NCBI GenBank assembly: GCA_963592385.1
Contig: CAVAWX010000001.1
Coordinates: 3,691-67,690, forward strand
Origin: CAVAWX01 sp963592385
GTDB lineage: Bacteria; Actinomycetota; Coriobacteriia; Coriobacteriales; QAMH01
Length of the DNA: 64,000 nt
Reading direction: 5' to 3'
Position numbers and translations under genes: made by a program. How positions within the stretch are numbered: position 1 is the stretch's first letter; each line of letters begins with the position of its first letter. The notes below the pieces were generated by a model. The model was not told the DNA's origin and ran no database searches. It worked only from the letters and a program-made list of their open reading frames with translations. Positions 24,973-32,656 of this stretch are shown one piece after another.

Positions 24973-25326
24973 CTACTTCTCGGGGAACATCCCCTCCGGC
25001 ATCTTCTCGCCGCCGCACACGTGGATGTGCCAGTGCTTCACCGTCTGCGAGGCGTCGTCGCCGGTGTTCACGATCAGGCGAAAGCCGCTCTCGGCGATGC
25101 CGCATATGCCGGCCACCTTCACGGCCGTGTCAAACAGGTGCCCCTTCAGCTCGGTCGGCACCTCGTCGGCGATCGAGGCGTAGTGGTCCTTGGGCACCAC
25201 CAGCACGTGCACGGGCGTCTGCGGGCTCGCGTCCTTGAACGCGGCGCACAGCTCGTCTTCGTAGACCATGTCCGTGGGCACCTCGCCGTTTGCTATCTTG
25301 CAGAAAATGCAGGTCTCGTCCTTCAT
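24973..25326 (-). CDS. HIT family nucleotide-binding protein
   Basis: 117 residues, typical of bacterial HinT-like histidine triad proteins. CIFCKIANGEVPTDMVYED at the N-terminus carries a CxxC pair, and VKHWHIHVCGG is the catalytic HxHxH triad. Such proteins hydrolyse nucleoside phosphoramidates; the physiological substrate here is unknown. ATG 25326 (MKDETCIFCK) follows AGGGAGTTTCACC. It is preceded by xseB on the same strand. Confidence 0.93.
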   Translation of the reverse strand: MKDETCIFCKIANGEVPTDMVYEDELCAAFKDASPQTPVHVLVVPKDHYASIADEVPTELKGHLFDTAVKVAGICGIAESGFRLIVNTGDDASQTVKHWHIHVCGGEKMPEGMFPEK

Positions 25327-25429
25327 GGTGAAACTCCCTTCTCGTTCGTGTTCGTCGCGTTTTTCGTCGCGCGTTCGTCGCGCCGTCTGCGGCACGGCCC
25401 ACGCCTCGTGTTGTGCCCCCGAGGCGCCC

Positions 25430-25699
25430 CTAGCTCAGCTTCGTGTCTATCTCGCCGGTGTCGGTGTCGTCGAGCTTTCCCATCAGCTCGGTGATGGTGA
25501 GCTGCGCGGTATCGAGGCGCTTTTGCAGGTCGGCCAGCACCTCCACGCCCAGCTTGTAGCTCTCGATGCTGTCCTCCAGCTCGAGCTGGTTGCTCTCCAG
25601 CTGCCCCACGATGCTCTCGAGCTTTTCCAGGCCCTGCTTGAAGGTCATGGCCTCGATGTCCTCTTTGCTCATCTGCATGTTGCCGCTTCCTTGCGCCAT
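25430..25699 (-). CDS. xseB: exodeoxyribonuclease VII small subunit
   Basis: 89 residues, predominantly helical. MTFKQGLEKLESIVGQLESN followed by LELEDSIESYKLGVEV is the XseB signature. Several small subunits bind one XseA to form exonuclease VII, which degrades single-stranded DNA. The start at 25699 follows CAGGAGGACGAG. It lies directly downstream of xseA. Confidence 0.93.
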   Translation of the reverse strand: MAQGSGNMQMSKEDIEAMTFKQGLEKLESIVGQLESNQLELEDSIESYKLGVEVLADLQKRLDTAQLTITELMGKLDDTDTGEIDTKLS

Positions 25700-25767
25700 C
25701 TCGTCCTCCTGTCGCCTCGAGGCCCACTCCCCGGCGCGGGTCGGGGCCTTTCCTTTGTTCGCCTCGT

Positions 25768-27324
25768 CTAACTTGCCGCGCGCACCTCGTCCACCGTGCA
25801 TGCCAGCTGCCCGTCGCGCAGCTGCACGCGCAGCGCGTCTCCCGGCGCCGCCTTCTCCACGCTGTCCACGACGGTCCTGCCGTCTTCGCCGTAGGTGATG
25901 GAGTAGCCGCGCGAAAGCGTCTTCAGGGGGCTGAGCGCGTCGAGGCGCGCCGCCTGCACAGACATCTTCGCGCGGGCAGACTCCACGATCGTCCCGCCCG
26001 TGCGCGCAAGCGCCTCCCGCGAGGCGCGCAGCTCGCGGGCCTCCCCCTCCCCGAACGCCGCGAGAAGCGCCGCCATGCGCCGGGCGTCGAGGTCCAGGCG
26101 CCGCGCGTCGCGTTCCAGCAGCTCGGGGGCTGCACGGGAAAGACGGTCGCGAAGGAGCTCCACGCGCTGCGCGTCGCGCTCGAAGGCATCGGGAATGGCG
26201 CGGGAAAGGCGCTCGCGGGCAAGCTCCAGGCGCTGTGCGTCGCGGGACAGCGCGTCGGGAATGGCGCGGGACAGGCGCATGGACAGCTCGTCTACTGCCT
26301 GGGCGAAATCCCCCAGCACGTAGCGCTCGTCGTGCCAGATGGGACGCGAGGCCACCCGGTCGAGGCGGTGCACGGCGGCCTCCAGGCGGTGCACGAGGGC
26401 CTGCGCGAGCAGCCGGCGCGCGTTGGCCACCTTCGAGGCCAGCTCGTCGGCAGAGATCAGCGTCGCGCCCTCGGCCGCGGTAGACGGCGTGGAGCAGCGC
26501 AGGTCGGCCACCATGTCGCACAGCGAATTGTCGGGCTCGTGGCCTATGCCCGTGACGACGGGCACGGGGCAGGCCGCCACCGCGCGCGCAAGCCCCTCGT
26601 CGTTGAAGGGCATGAGCGCCTCGTAGCTGCCGCCCCCGCGCACGAGCAAGACCACGTCGGGCGCCGGGTCTGCGGCTGCGGCGGCCGCGAGCGCCGCCGA
26701 CATCTGCGCGGGCGCGTCGTCGCCTTCCACCTTCACCCCGAAAAAGAGCAGCTCGGCCAGGGGGTAGCGGCGGCGCAGGGTGCGGACGACGTCGTGGACC
26801 GCCTTGCCGTGCGGGCTAGTGACGAGCGCGATGCGGCGCGGCAGGGCGGGGATGCGGCGCTTGCGCGACGGATCCATCAGGCCTTCTGCCTGCAGTTTCG
26901 CCGCGATGCGCGCCACCTGCACGCGCAGGTCGCCCTCGCCTGCGAGCGCGAGGCGCGAGACGGAGAACTGGAGCTGGCCGCGCGCGGGGTAGGCGCTGAA
27001 GCGGCCGTCCATCTCGACGAGCATGCCCTGCGCCAGGGCCACGCCGCTTGCCTGGTAGACGTTGCGCCACATGATGCACGGCATGCTGGCCGTCTTGTCG
27101 CGCACGTCGAAGTAGACGGCCTTGTAGCGCGCAGCATCCGTGACCTGCGAGACCTCGCCGACCACGCGCAGGCGTATCTGCTCGAGGCCGCGCTTGGCCG
27201 CCTCCATCGCCTGCGTGACGCTGTAGGCCTGCGGCTCGGCAGACGCGCCGCCGCTTTCGGCTGCGGCCGCGTGCCCGCCTGCGGCGCCGCCCGCGCTATC
27301 CGCCGTCCCGTTCACCATGCCCAT
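25768..27324 (-). CDS. xseA: exodeoxyribonuclease VII large subunit
   Basis: 518 residues. An N-terminal OB fold (VVGEVSQVTDAARYKAVYFD, FSAYPARGQLQF) is followed by the catalytic core (IALVTSPHGKAVHDVVRTLR, DVVLLVRGGGSYEALMPFND, PVVTGIGHEPDNSLCDMVAD). The C-terminal part is a long helical region containing 22-residue repeats built on RLSRAIPDA...RDAQRLELARE, expected to form the coiled-coil that binds XseB. The start is somewhat uncertain (27324 or 27318); it overlaps the 3' end of the peptidase gene slightly or just follows it. The N-terminal 25 residues are Ala/Gly-rich. Confidence 0.94.
   Translation of the reverse strand: MGMVNGTADSAGGAAGGHAAAAESGGASAEPQAYSVTQAMEAAKRGLEQIRLRVVGEVSQVTDAARYKAVYFDVRDKTASMPCIMWRNVYQASGVALAQGMLVEMDGRFSAYPARGQLQFSVSRLALAGEGDLRVQVARIAAKLQAEGLMDPSRKRRIPALPRRIALVTSPHGKAVHDVVRTLRRRYPLAELLFFGVKVEGDDAPAQMSAALAAAAAADPAPDVVLLVRGGGSYEALMPFNDEGLARAVAACPVPVVTGIGHEPDNSLCDMVADLRCSTPSTAAEGATLISADELASKVANARRLLAQALVHRLEAAVHRLDRVASRPIWHDERYVLGDFAQAVDELSMRLSRAIPDALSRDAQRLELARERLSRAIPDAFERDAQRVELLRDRLSRAAPELLERDARRLDLDARRMAALLAAFGEGEARELRASREALARTGGTIVESARAKMSVQAARLDALSPLKTLSRGYSITYGEDGRTVVDSVEKAAPGDALRVQLRDGQLACTVDEVRAAS
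26130..26330 (-). repeat. xseA: 66-bp tandem repeats inside xseA
   Basis: GGGAATGGCGCGGGA recurs with an offset of 66 bases (26191 and 26257), and flanking sequence is a diverged further copy. At protein level the unit is about 22 residues, seen as RLSRAIPDALSRDAQRLEL, RLSRAIPDAFERDAQRVEL and RLSRAAPELLERDARRLDL. The length fits three turns of heptads plus one, so the number of copies could vary the coiled-coil length. Confidence 0.7.
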
Positions 27325-27343
27325 GCGCGCCGCCGCCCGAGCC

Positions 27344-28072
27344 CTAGCGCCCGGAGCGGGCAAGCCCGATGTAGTAGAGGAGCTGCATGAGCGAGGTGAG
27401 CGCCGCGGCCACGTAGGTGAGCGCCGCGGCCGTGAGCACGCGCCGCGCCCCGCCCGTGACCGAGTCCGGCAGCGCCGCGCCGACGCCGCCTTGCACCTGG
27501 TTGCCCGTGCCGCGGCCGCCGATGTATTCCAGCCCGCGCCGCGAGGCGTTGAACTCGACGGGCAGCGTGACCAGGTGGAAGAGCACGGCGAACGCGAACA
27601 GGCCGATGCCCGCCCACACGAGGCCGAGCGCGTTGAAAATGAAGCCGGCGATCAGCAGCCATATCCACAGCGTGGAGCCCAGGTTGGCGATGGGCACGAG
27701 CGCCGTGCGGGCGCGCATGGGCATGTACCTGCGCGCGTACTGGACCGCGTGCCCGCATTCGTGGCAGGCCACCGCCATAGCCGAGACGCTCGTGGTGTGG
27801 TAGATGTTTTCCGAGAGGCGCACCACCGGGCCGGACGGGTCGAAGTGGTCCGAGAGGGTGCCGGGCACGCATTCCACGGGCACGTCGGACATGCCGTTGT
27901 CGTCAAGCATGCGCCGCGCGATCTGGGCGCCCGTCATGCCCGTCTTGTTGTCGCGGTGCAGGTACTTGTTGTAGGACGAGCTGATGAAGGCCTGGGTGGC
28001 TATGCCCAAAATGAGGCTGACCACGACCATGACGATGTAGCCGAAGTTCATCCCGAGAAACGTAGAGCCCAT
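27344..28072 (-). CDS. membrane zinc metallopeptidase, YugP-like
   Basis: 242 residues. An N-terminal membrane helix (FGYIVMVVVSLILGIATQAF), a soluble part with SDHFDPSGPVVRLSENIYH, then the zinc motif ACHECGHAVQYARRY (HExxH) and three further membrane helices match the neutral zinc metallopeptidase family (Zn_peptidase_2). The substrate is unknown. ATG 28072 (MGSTFLGMNFG) has AAAGGA at eight bases; the ATG three codons earlier overlaps that site. Confidence 0.9.
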   Translation of the reverse strand: MGSTFLGMNFGYIVMVVVSLILGIATQAFISSSYNKYLHRDNKTGMTGAQIARRMLDDNGMSDVPVECVPGTLSDHFDPSGPVVRLSENIYHTTSVSAMAVACHECGHAVQYARRYMPMRARTALVPIANLGSTLWIWLLIAGFIFNALGLVWAGIGLFAFAVLFHLVTLPVEFNASRRGLEYIGGRGTGNQVQGGVGAALPDSVTGGARRVLTAAALTYVAAALTSLMQLLYYIGLARSGR

Positions 28073-28323
28073 GTAGCGCATCCTTTCATGCGGGCGCCGC
28101 ACCCGGCAAAGGCGGCGGCGCCGTATCAGTCGTGTGCCGTGCCCGCATCATACCCGATGGGGCGGGCGCGCCGCCCATCCGTGCGCAGCCCGTAACCTCC
28201 CGCACGACCGCAATGACGGCACGCGGGAGAAACGAAGCTTCCTTGCAGGAGAAAGGGAAGCTGCGCCTTTTTCCAAAGCAACAGCTCATACGCCGTATCG
28301 GACATACGTGAGGCAGCGAAAGG

Positions 28324-28647
28324 TCAATTCTTAGAGCAGCGCGTGAAATCGACCTTCAGCACGTTGCCCTCGCGTTCCACGACCCGGGCGGCGGGGCGCG
28401 GAGTGCAGCGCATCCTGCCCGCGTTCAGGTCGTCCACGAGCTGCTGGAGCGGGTCGCCGGCGGCAGGGTCGTAGTCCAGGTGCGCCCAGGAAGGGGCGGA
28501 GACCACGTGCCTGTAGCCGCACTCGCAGCAATCCATGGCGACGTTCGGCGACCGGCCGGCCGGCTCCACCGTCAGGTAGCGCTTCAAGCACTCCGGGCAG
28601 ATGCGCTTCTCGCGGGCGAGCATCTCGAAATAGGGGCTAAGCCGCAC
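28324..28647 (-). CDS. zinc-ribbon-like hypothetical protein
   Basis: About 107 residues, not recognised. Cysteine pairs CPEC and CCEC (in ICPECLKRYL and MDCCECGYRHV) suggest a zinc ribbon; the C-terminal half is plain. GTG 28647 follows AAAGGGAGGTACG, a strong binding site. An alternative ATG at 28686 would add 13 residues including another CLEC pair and would overlap the end of the toxin gene. Either way it follows the toxin-antitoxin pair on the same strand and may be part of that transcript. Confidence 0.65.
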   Translation of the reverse strand: MRLSPYFEMLAREKRICPECLKRYLTVEPAGRSPNVAMDCCECGYRHVVSAPSWAHLDYDPAAGDPLQQLVDDLNAGRMRCTPRPAARVVEREGNVLKVDFTRCSKN

Positions 28648-28663
28648 CGTACCTCCCTTTTCC

Positions 28664-28942
28664 TCACATTCCAAACAAATCGGCATGCGATCCCGTTCTC
28701 ACCGCCGTCAATATCAGATTTTTCTCGTCCACACGATACATCAGCAGCCAATCCGGCTCCACATGGCATTCACGATGCCCCTTCTTGTTTCCCGCAAGCT
28801 CGTGGTCGCGCAAGCGCTCGGGCAGTTTCTCTTTCTTCCTCAAAGCCGTAATGACGGCGTCGAGCTTTTCCAAGTCCGCGCCCTGGCGGAGCTTGCGCCT
28901 GACGTCTTTCTTGAACTGGGAGGTGTACGCGAGGTCGAGCAA
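28664..28942 (-). CDS. YafQ-type mRNA interferase toxin
   Basis: 92 residues of the RelE/YafQ superfamily: LAYTSQFKKDVRRKL at the start, RDHELAGNKKGHRECHVEPDW in the middle and VRTGSHADLFGM at the end. The residues expected at the active site are His47, His60, Asp64, Arg82, His86 and Phe90. YafQ cleaves mRNA on the ribosome. The start codon is TTG at 28942, three bases after the antitoxin stop, so toxin translation is probably coupled to and weaker than that of its antitoxin. Confidence 0.9.
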   Translation of the reverse strand: MLDLAYTSQFKKDVRRKLRQGADLEKLDAVITALRKKEKLPERLRDHELAGNKKGHRECHVEPDWLLMYRVDEKNLILTAVRTGSHADLFGM

Positions 28943-28945
28943 AAC

Positions 28946-29233
28946 CTATTCCCCGTCCTCGAAAATCGACGCCCACATTTCCTCGTTGCTTTTGAAGGGC
29001 CCGGCGACGCGCCCCGCCTCGGCGTCTTCCATGGCGGCCAGAGTTTCCTCGGACAAGGCTGCGGGATTGCTCGGGTCGAAAGGGAAACCACCCTTACGGT
29101 TGAAAGCGGAGACGAACATCCTCAGCGCGTTGCTGGGCGAGGTCCCGATTGCACCGCAGGTCTCGACGAAGGCCTTCTTCTCGGGCTCTGTGACCTTTGT
29201 CGAAAGAGCTGCCGTGGCAAGTGTTGCAGACAT
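28946..29233 (-). CDS. RelB/DinJ-type antitoxin
   Basis: 95 residues. The N-terminal part, TKVTEPEKKAFVETCGAIGT and SPSNALRMFVSAFNRKGGFP, is the ribbon-helix-helix region of the RelB/DinJ family, and the acidic C-terminus (NEEMWASIFEDGE) would wrap the toxin. ATG 29233 has GAGAGGA seven bases upstream. The 120 bases before it are AT-rich and contain AGCTATTAGAAGCTATTG, a direct repeat suitable for autoregulation. Confidence 0.88.
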   Translation of the reverse strand: MSATLATAALSTKVTEPEKKAFVETCGAIGTSPSNALRMFVSAFNRKGGFPFDPSNPAALSEETLAAMEDAEAGRVAGPFKSNEEMWASIFEDGE

Positions 29234-29355
29234 CACAGGTTCCTCTCTACGCAAAACAGCTATTAGAAGCTATTGTATGCGTTTATGTGATTCTCTGCGC
29301 TGCAACAAGCCGACGTCAAAAGGCGTTGCGTCAACGCGGGGGCGCCCACCGGCTT

Positions 29356-31428
29356 TCACCGCTTTGGACGATGCGGTGAAAGACGCGGGGAACGGCGGTC
29401 GGAGAGGCGCCAGGCGCACACCGAGGCGACGAACGCGAGCGACACCGCAGCGGCAAGCGTCAGGCCGTCTGCCGTGGAGTCGGCGCCCGCCAAGGGCAAG
29501 ACCAGAGCACGGTAGTTGAGCAGCGAATAGGCCCCCGTATCTGCGTCGCGCTTGAAAGCGGGCGGCGGCGAATCACCCCGCGCGGAGATCGAGATAGAAC
29601 GCGCGGCGGTGTCGCAGCCAACGAGCCACTGCCCGCAGGGCAGCTGATAGCCTTCAGGCGCGGCCGTCTCGACGAGCATGTACTCCCCCGCCGCAAGCTC
29701 GCCCAGGTCCACGCGCCCGTCTTCGCCGCTCGTCGCGGCGGCACGGGGCGTCTCCATATCCCAGCAGCACCCCTCCTCTCCCGTCGCCATCTCCGAGTGG
29801 TCGCCCGAGCGGGTATGGGAGCTGTCCTTGCAGGCGTACAACTCGAAGCTCGCGCCCGCCAGCGGCGCATCAGATGTCGCGTCCACCTTCGTGAACGAGA
29901 AAGACACAGGACCCGGCTCGTAGACCACGTCCACCGTGTGGTCTGCCCTGATGTCGGTAAACGAGTAGGCCGAGGGAAAGTCCGCGATGGGCACTTCGAC
30001 GCCGTCCACGCTCACGGACTTCAGGATATAGCCCTCCTTCGGGGCATAGTTCACCGTCTTGTCCGTACCCCAGTTCAAACCCGTGGCCGTCGGATCGATG
30101 CTGCCGTTCACCACGCTCGTCGCCACCTTGTAGCGCAGCGGATCGTCCGTCACGTTCACCGTGAGGTCGTCATAGATGTTCGCGCCCTTCTTCACATACG
30201 AGTAGCTGTTCTTTCCGTCGAAGGGATACACGCTCGTGTTGAGCGCATATCCGGGCGGTGCCTTGACTTCTTTGAGGTAATACGTTGTGTCGTAGACCAG
30301 CGCCCGGGCGTCTTCAGGTACGTAGGCAACACCATCTTCGTCGCAGGTGGCGTTGTAGAGCAACTTCGTGCACGCCTTGTCCGAGTAGACCCCGTAGGCC
30401 GCTCCCGCGCGGCTGCAGGCAAAGCTCGAATCAGACGAGCTTTTCTTCACGACAAGACGATACTGAACATAATTGCCCGGCCCCAGAATCGACGTGCCGC
30501 AGTTGTAGCACCCCTGCCAGACAAACGAGAATCCCGATGCATTTGCGCGAACTGCAACCGCGTTGGTAGGAGAATCCACCGAGTCGCCGTCGCCGGCACA
30601 ACGGGCCTCGTACTTCGAGTAGTTGTTCGATATGGTCAGATAATTCGACTTCTGCACATTGATGGACTGCACGCCGGAAATGAACTGCACGCCTTCGTTG
30701 TAAGAGGTGCCATCGCCTATATTCGCGTAGTTAGAGTAGGACTTGGTGTATGCGGTACCCGCCGAGTTCCAACCACGCGTCGCCACGTCCAGATCGTCAA
30801 ACCTGTAATAGGCGCATCGGTTCGAAGGGGCATAGGCCGTGCCATCCTGATTGTAGAAACGCACCTGGACCGTCATGCGAACATGCGCGGATGCTTGGAT
30901 GGTCGACTCAGATGATGTCAAGCCTGCTTGGCAGCCTATGCCCGTCACCTTCCCCGCAGTGCCGGAATGGGAAAACCATGCGATCTCCAAACGTCCGTTT
31001 TTTCCCCACGCGCTCGAAGCGGAAATGTACACCGCGGGCGTGAAGGTCAGCTCCATGTCGAGCAACTGCCCGTCTATCGTCTTCGTCGACTTCTTGCAAC
31101 GCACGGCGACCGGACTTGTCGTCTGTTTACCCGTCGAAGTCACCTTTTGCTTTCTGCACAAACTGTTCCCGACAAACTCCCACGCGTCCGCGCCCGACGT
31201 GATGGAGACGTTGTCGAAGGTGAGGTTGTTGTAGGCGTAGGTAAAAGAGGTGATGCCATCGGTAGGGCGGTACCCCGTTCTGGACAGGTCGTCCCACTTC
31301 GTGGGAGCGCTGTAGGCAAGCGCCGCAGGCGGCGCAGCCACCGCGACGGCAAGCGCCAGCAGCGCCGCGCAGGCTGCGAGAGCCGTTCGGCACATCCGGC
31401 TCCTTGTGAAAGTTCTCCCCGCCGCCAT
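29356..31428 (-). CDS. pilin-like surface protein with SpaA-type domains and LPLAG sorting signal
   Basis: 690 residues. A signal peptide (MCRTALAACAALLALAVAVA, ending ALAYS) leads to a large Ser/Thr/Tyr/Asn-rich extracellular region with several Cys. Two segments have the E-box of SpaA/Cna-B domains, YYLKEVKAPPGYAL and YMLVETAAPEGYQL. The end is LPLAG, a hydrophobic stretch (LTLAAAVSLAFVASVCAW) and an Arg-rich tail, a cell-wall sorting signal with a non-standard motif. ATG 31428 follows AAGGAGCAGGAG. No sortase lies nearby. The coding sequence has visibly lower G+C than its neighbours, suggesting horizontal acquisition. Confidence 0.85.
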   Translation of the reverse strand: MAAGRTFTRSRMCRTALAACAALLALAVAVAAPPAALAYSAPTKWDDLSRTGYRPTDGITSFTYAYNNLTFDNVSITSGADAWEFVGNSLCRKQKVTSTGKQTTSPVAVRCKKSTKTIDGQLLDMELTFTPAVYISASSAWGKNGRLEIAWFSHSGTAGKVTGIGCQAGLTSSESTIQASAHVRMTVQVRFYNQDGTAYAPSNRCAYYRFDDLDVATRGWNSAGTAYTKSYSNYANIGDGTSYNEGVQFISGVQSINVQKSNYLTISNNYSKYEARCAGDGDSVDSPTNAVAVRANASGFSFVWQGCYNCGTSILGPGNYVQYRLVVKKSSSDSSFACSRAGAAYGVYSDKACTKLLYNATCDEDGVAYVPEDARALVYDTTYYLKEVKAPPGYALNTSVYPFDGKNSYSYVKKGANIYDDLTVNVTDDPLRYKVATSVVNGSIDPTATGLNWGTDKTVNYAPKEGYILKSVSVDGVEVPIADFPSAYSFTDIRADHTVDVVYEPGPVSFSFTKVDATSDAPLAGASFELYACKDSSHTRSGDHSEMATGEEGCCWDMETPRAAATSGEDGRVDLGELAAGEYMLVETAAPEGYQLPCGQWLVGCDTAARSISISARGDSPPPAFKRDADTGAYSLLNYRALVLPLAGADSTADGLTLAAAVSLAFVASVCAWRLSDRRSPRLSPHRPKR

Positions 31429-31616
31429 CTCCTGCTCCTTAATCCCCGCATCTGTCGTGTGTGCATCTCCTTTGCGCGGAGTACGCCACCTTCCCCGTGC
31501 CCGCCGTGCGCACGTCCCCTTCGCGCGACGCGCGACACATCCCCCCATGCCTGCCGTGCACGCGCTCCCGCGCTTCCACGCGTCGCGCCCGCCTCTACGT
31601 CCGCCGCGTCCTCGCC

Positions 31617-32584
31617 TCATGTGCGCACATGCGGGCAGACCTGGTAGCGCCCGTCGCGGCCGCGCGCTATCTGCCCGGCAAGCTCGAGCGCGGATATCTC
31701 GCGCACCGCGCGCTGATGAGGCCACGCCATCGCGGCGGCGACCTCGGCCGTCGAAAGCGGCTGGGCGGCAAACGCGGCAAGCAGCTTGCGCGCGCTAGGC
31801 GTGGTGCCCGCCCCCGGCACAGCCCCGCCGGCAACGCGCCTGCGCCCGCCCCGGCCTCTCCCCCCGCCGCACTCCCTTTCCACATCGTCTGCCGCAGACT
31901 CGAGCGCCCCGAACGACTCCGGGCCGGGGGCGAGAAGCGACAACGGGGCATCCGCGAAGGCAAGGTCGAGGGCCGAGGCGAAGGTCTCGCGGTCTACGAC
32001 GGGCGAGGCGCCGTCGTAGATGAGGCGGTTGGACCCACGCGAGTTCGGCGAGGACACGGCCCCCGGCACCGCGCAGACCTCGCGTCCCGCCTTCAACGCG
32101 AAATCCGCTGTCGTGAAGGTGCCCGAGGGCAGGCCGGCCTCGACTATGAGCAAAAGGCGTGCAAGTCCCGCGATGATGCGGTTGCGCCGCACGAAGTAGG
32201 CGGGCAGGGGCATTTCGTCGTCGTCATGCTCCGAGATGACGGCGCCGCCCGCGTCCAGAATCTCCTGGAACAGCGAAAACCCTCGTTTCGGATAGACCGC
32301 GTCGACCCCTCCCCCGAAGACGACGACGGTGGGCGCCCCGGCGGCAAGCGCCGCCTTGTGCGCCGCCTGGTCGCAGCCCATCGCGCCCCCGGAGACGATG
32401 GTCGCGTTGCGCTGCGCGGCCTGCCCCGCGAACAGCTCCGTGCACGCAAGCCCATACGGCGTCGCCTTGCGCGCCCCGACGACCGCCACGCACGCGCTGC
32501 GCAGCAGCTCCGGGTTGCCGATGCCGCGTATGCACGCCGGCGGCTGCGGCATGTCCTCCAGCATCTCGGGATAGAGCGCAGACC
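31617..32584 (-). CDS. dprA: DNA processing protein DprA, interrupted by a gap
   Basis: At least 322 residues visible. The Rossmann domain shows VAVVGARKATPYGLACTELF, VSGGAMGCDQAAHKAAL, VVVFGGGVDAVYPKRG and RRNRIIAGLARLLLIVEAG, the DprA/Smf core, which loads RecA on incoming single strands in transformation. A C-terminal winged-helix-like segment (LSTAEVAAAMAWPHQRAVRE) follows. The N-terminus enters a 10-N gap; beyond it ATG 32631 (MAEQAARDTAGQ), after GGGGGAGGTGCGGCAG, is a plausible start but is out of frame if the gap is exactly ten bases. The gene lies directly downstream of comM. Confidence 0.88.
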
Positions 32585-32594
32585 NNNNNNNNNN
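32585..32594. other. dprA: assembly gap, 10 N, near the dprA start
   Basis: Ten undetermined bases. The likely dprA start codon at 32631 and the rest of the gene are in different frames across a ten-base gap, so the true missing length is probably not ten. Confidence 0.99.
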
Positions 32595-32656
32595 GCTGCC
32601 CTGCCGTATCCCGCGCCGCCTGCTCCGCCATCTGCCGCACCTCCCCCGCGTCCCCG

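Noticed and set aside
28232..28277. A plus-strand hairpin AGCTTCC / GGAAGCT followed by GCGCCTTTTT
   Set aside because: It looks like a terminator but no plus-strand gene lies upstream; the loop is long, so it was not called.
28086..28289. A possible 67-residue minus-strand gene upstream of the zinc peptidase
   Set aside because: No ribosome binding site, no resemblance to known families, and its 3' end overlaps the leader of the peptidase gene; treated as intergenic.
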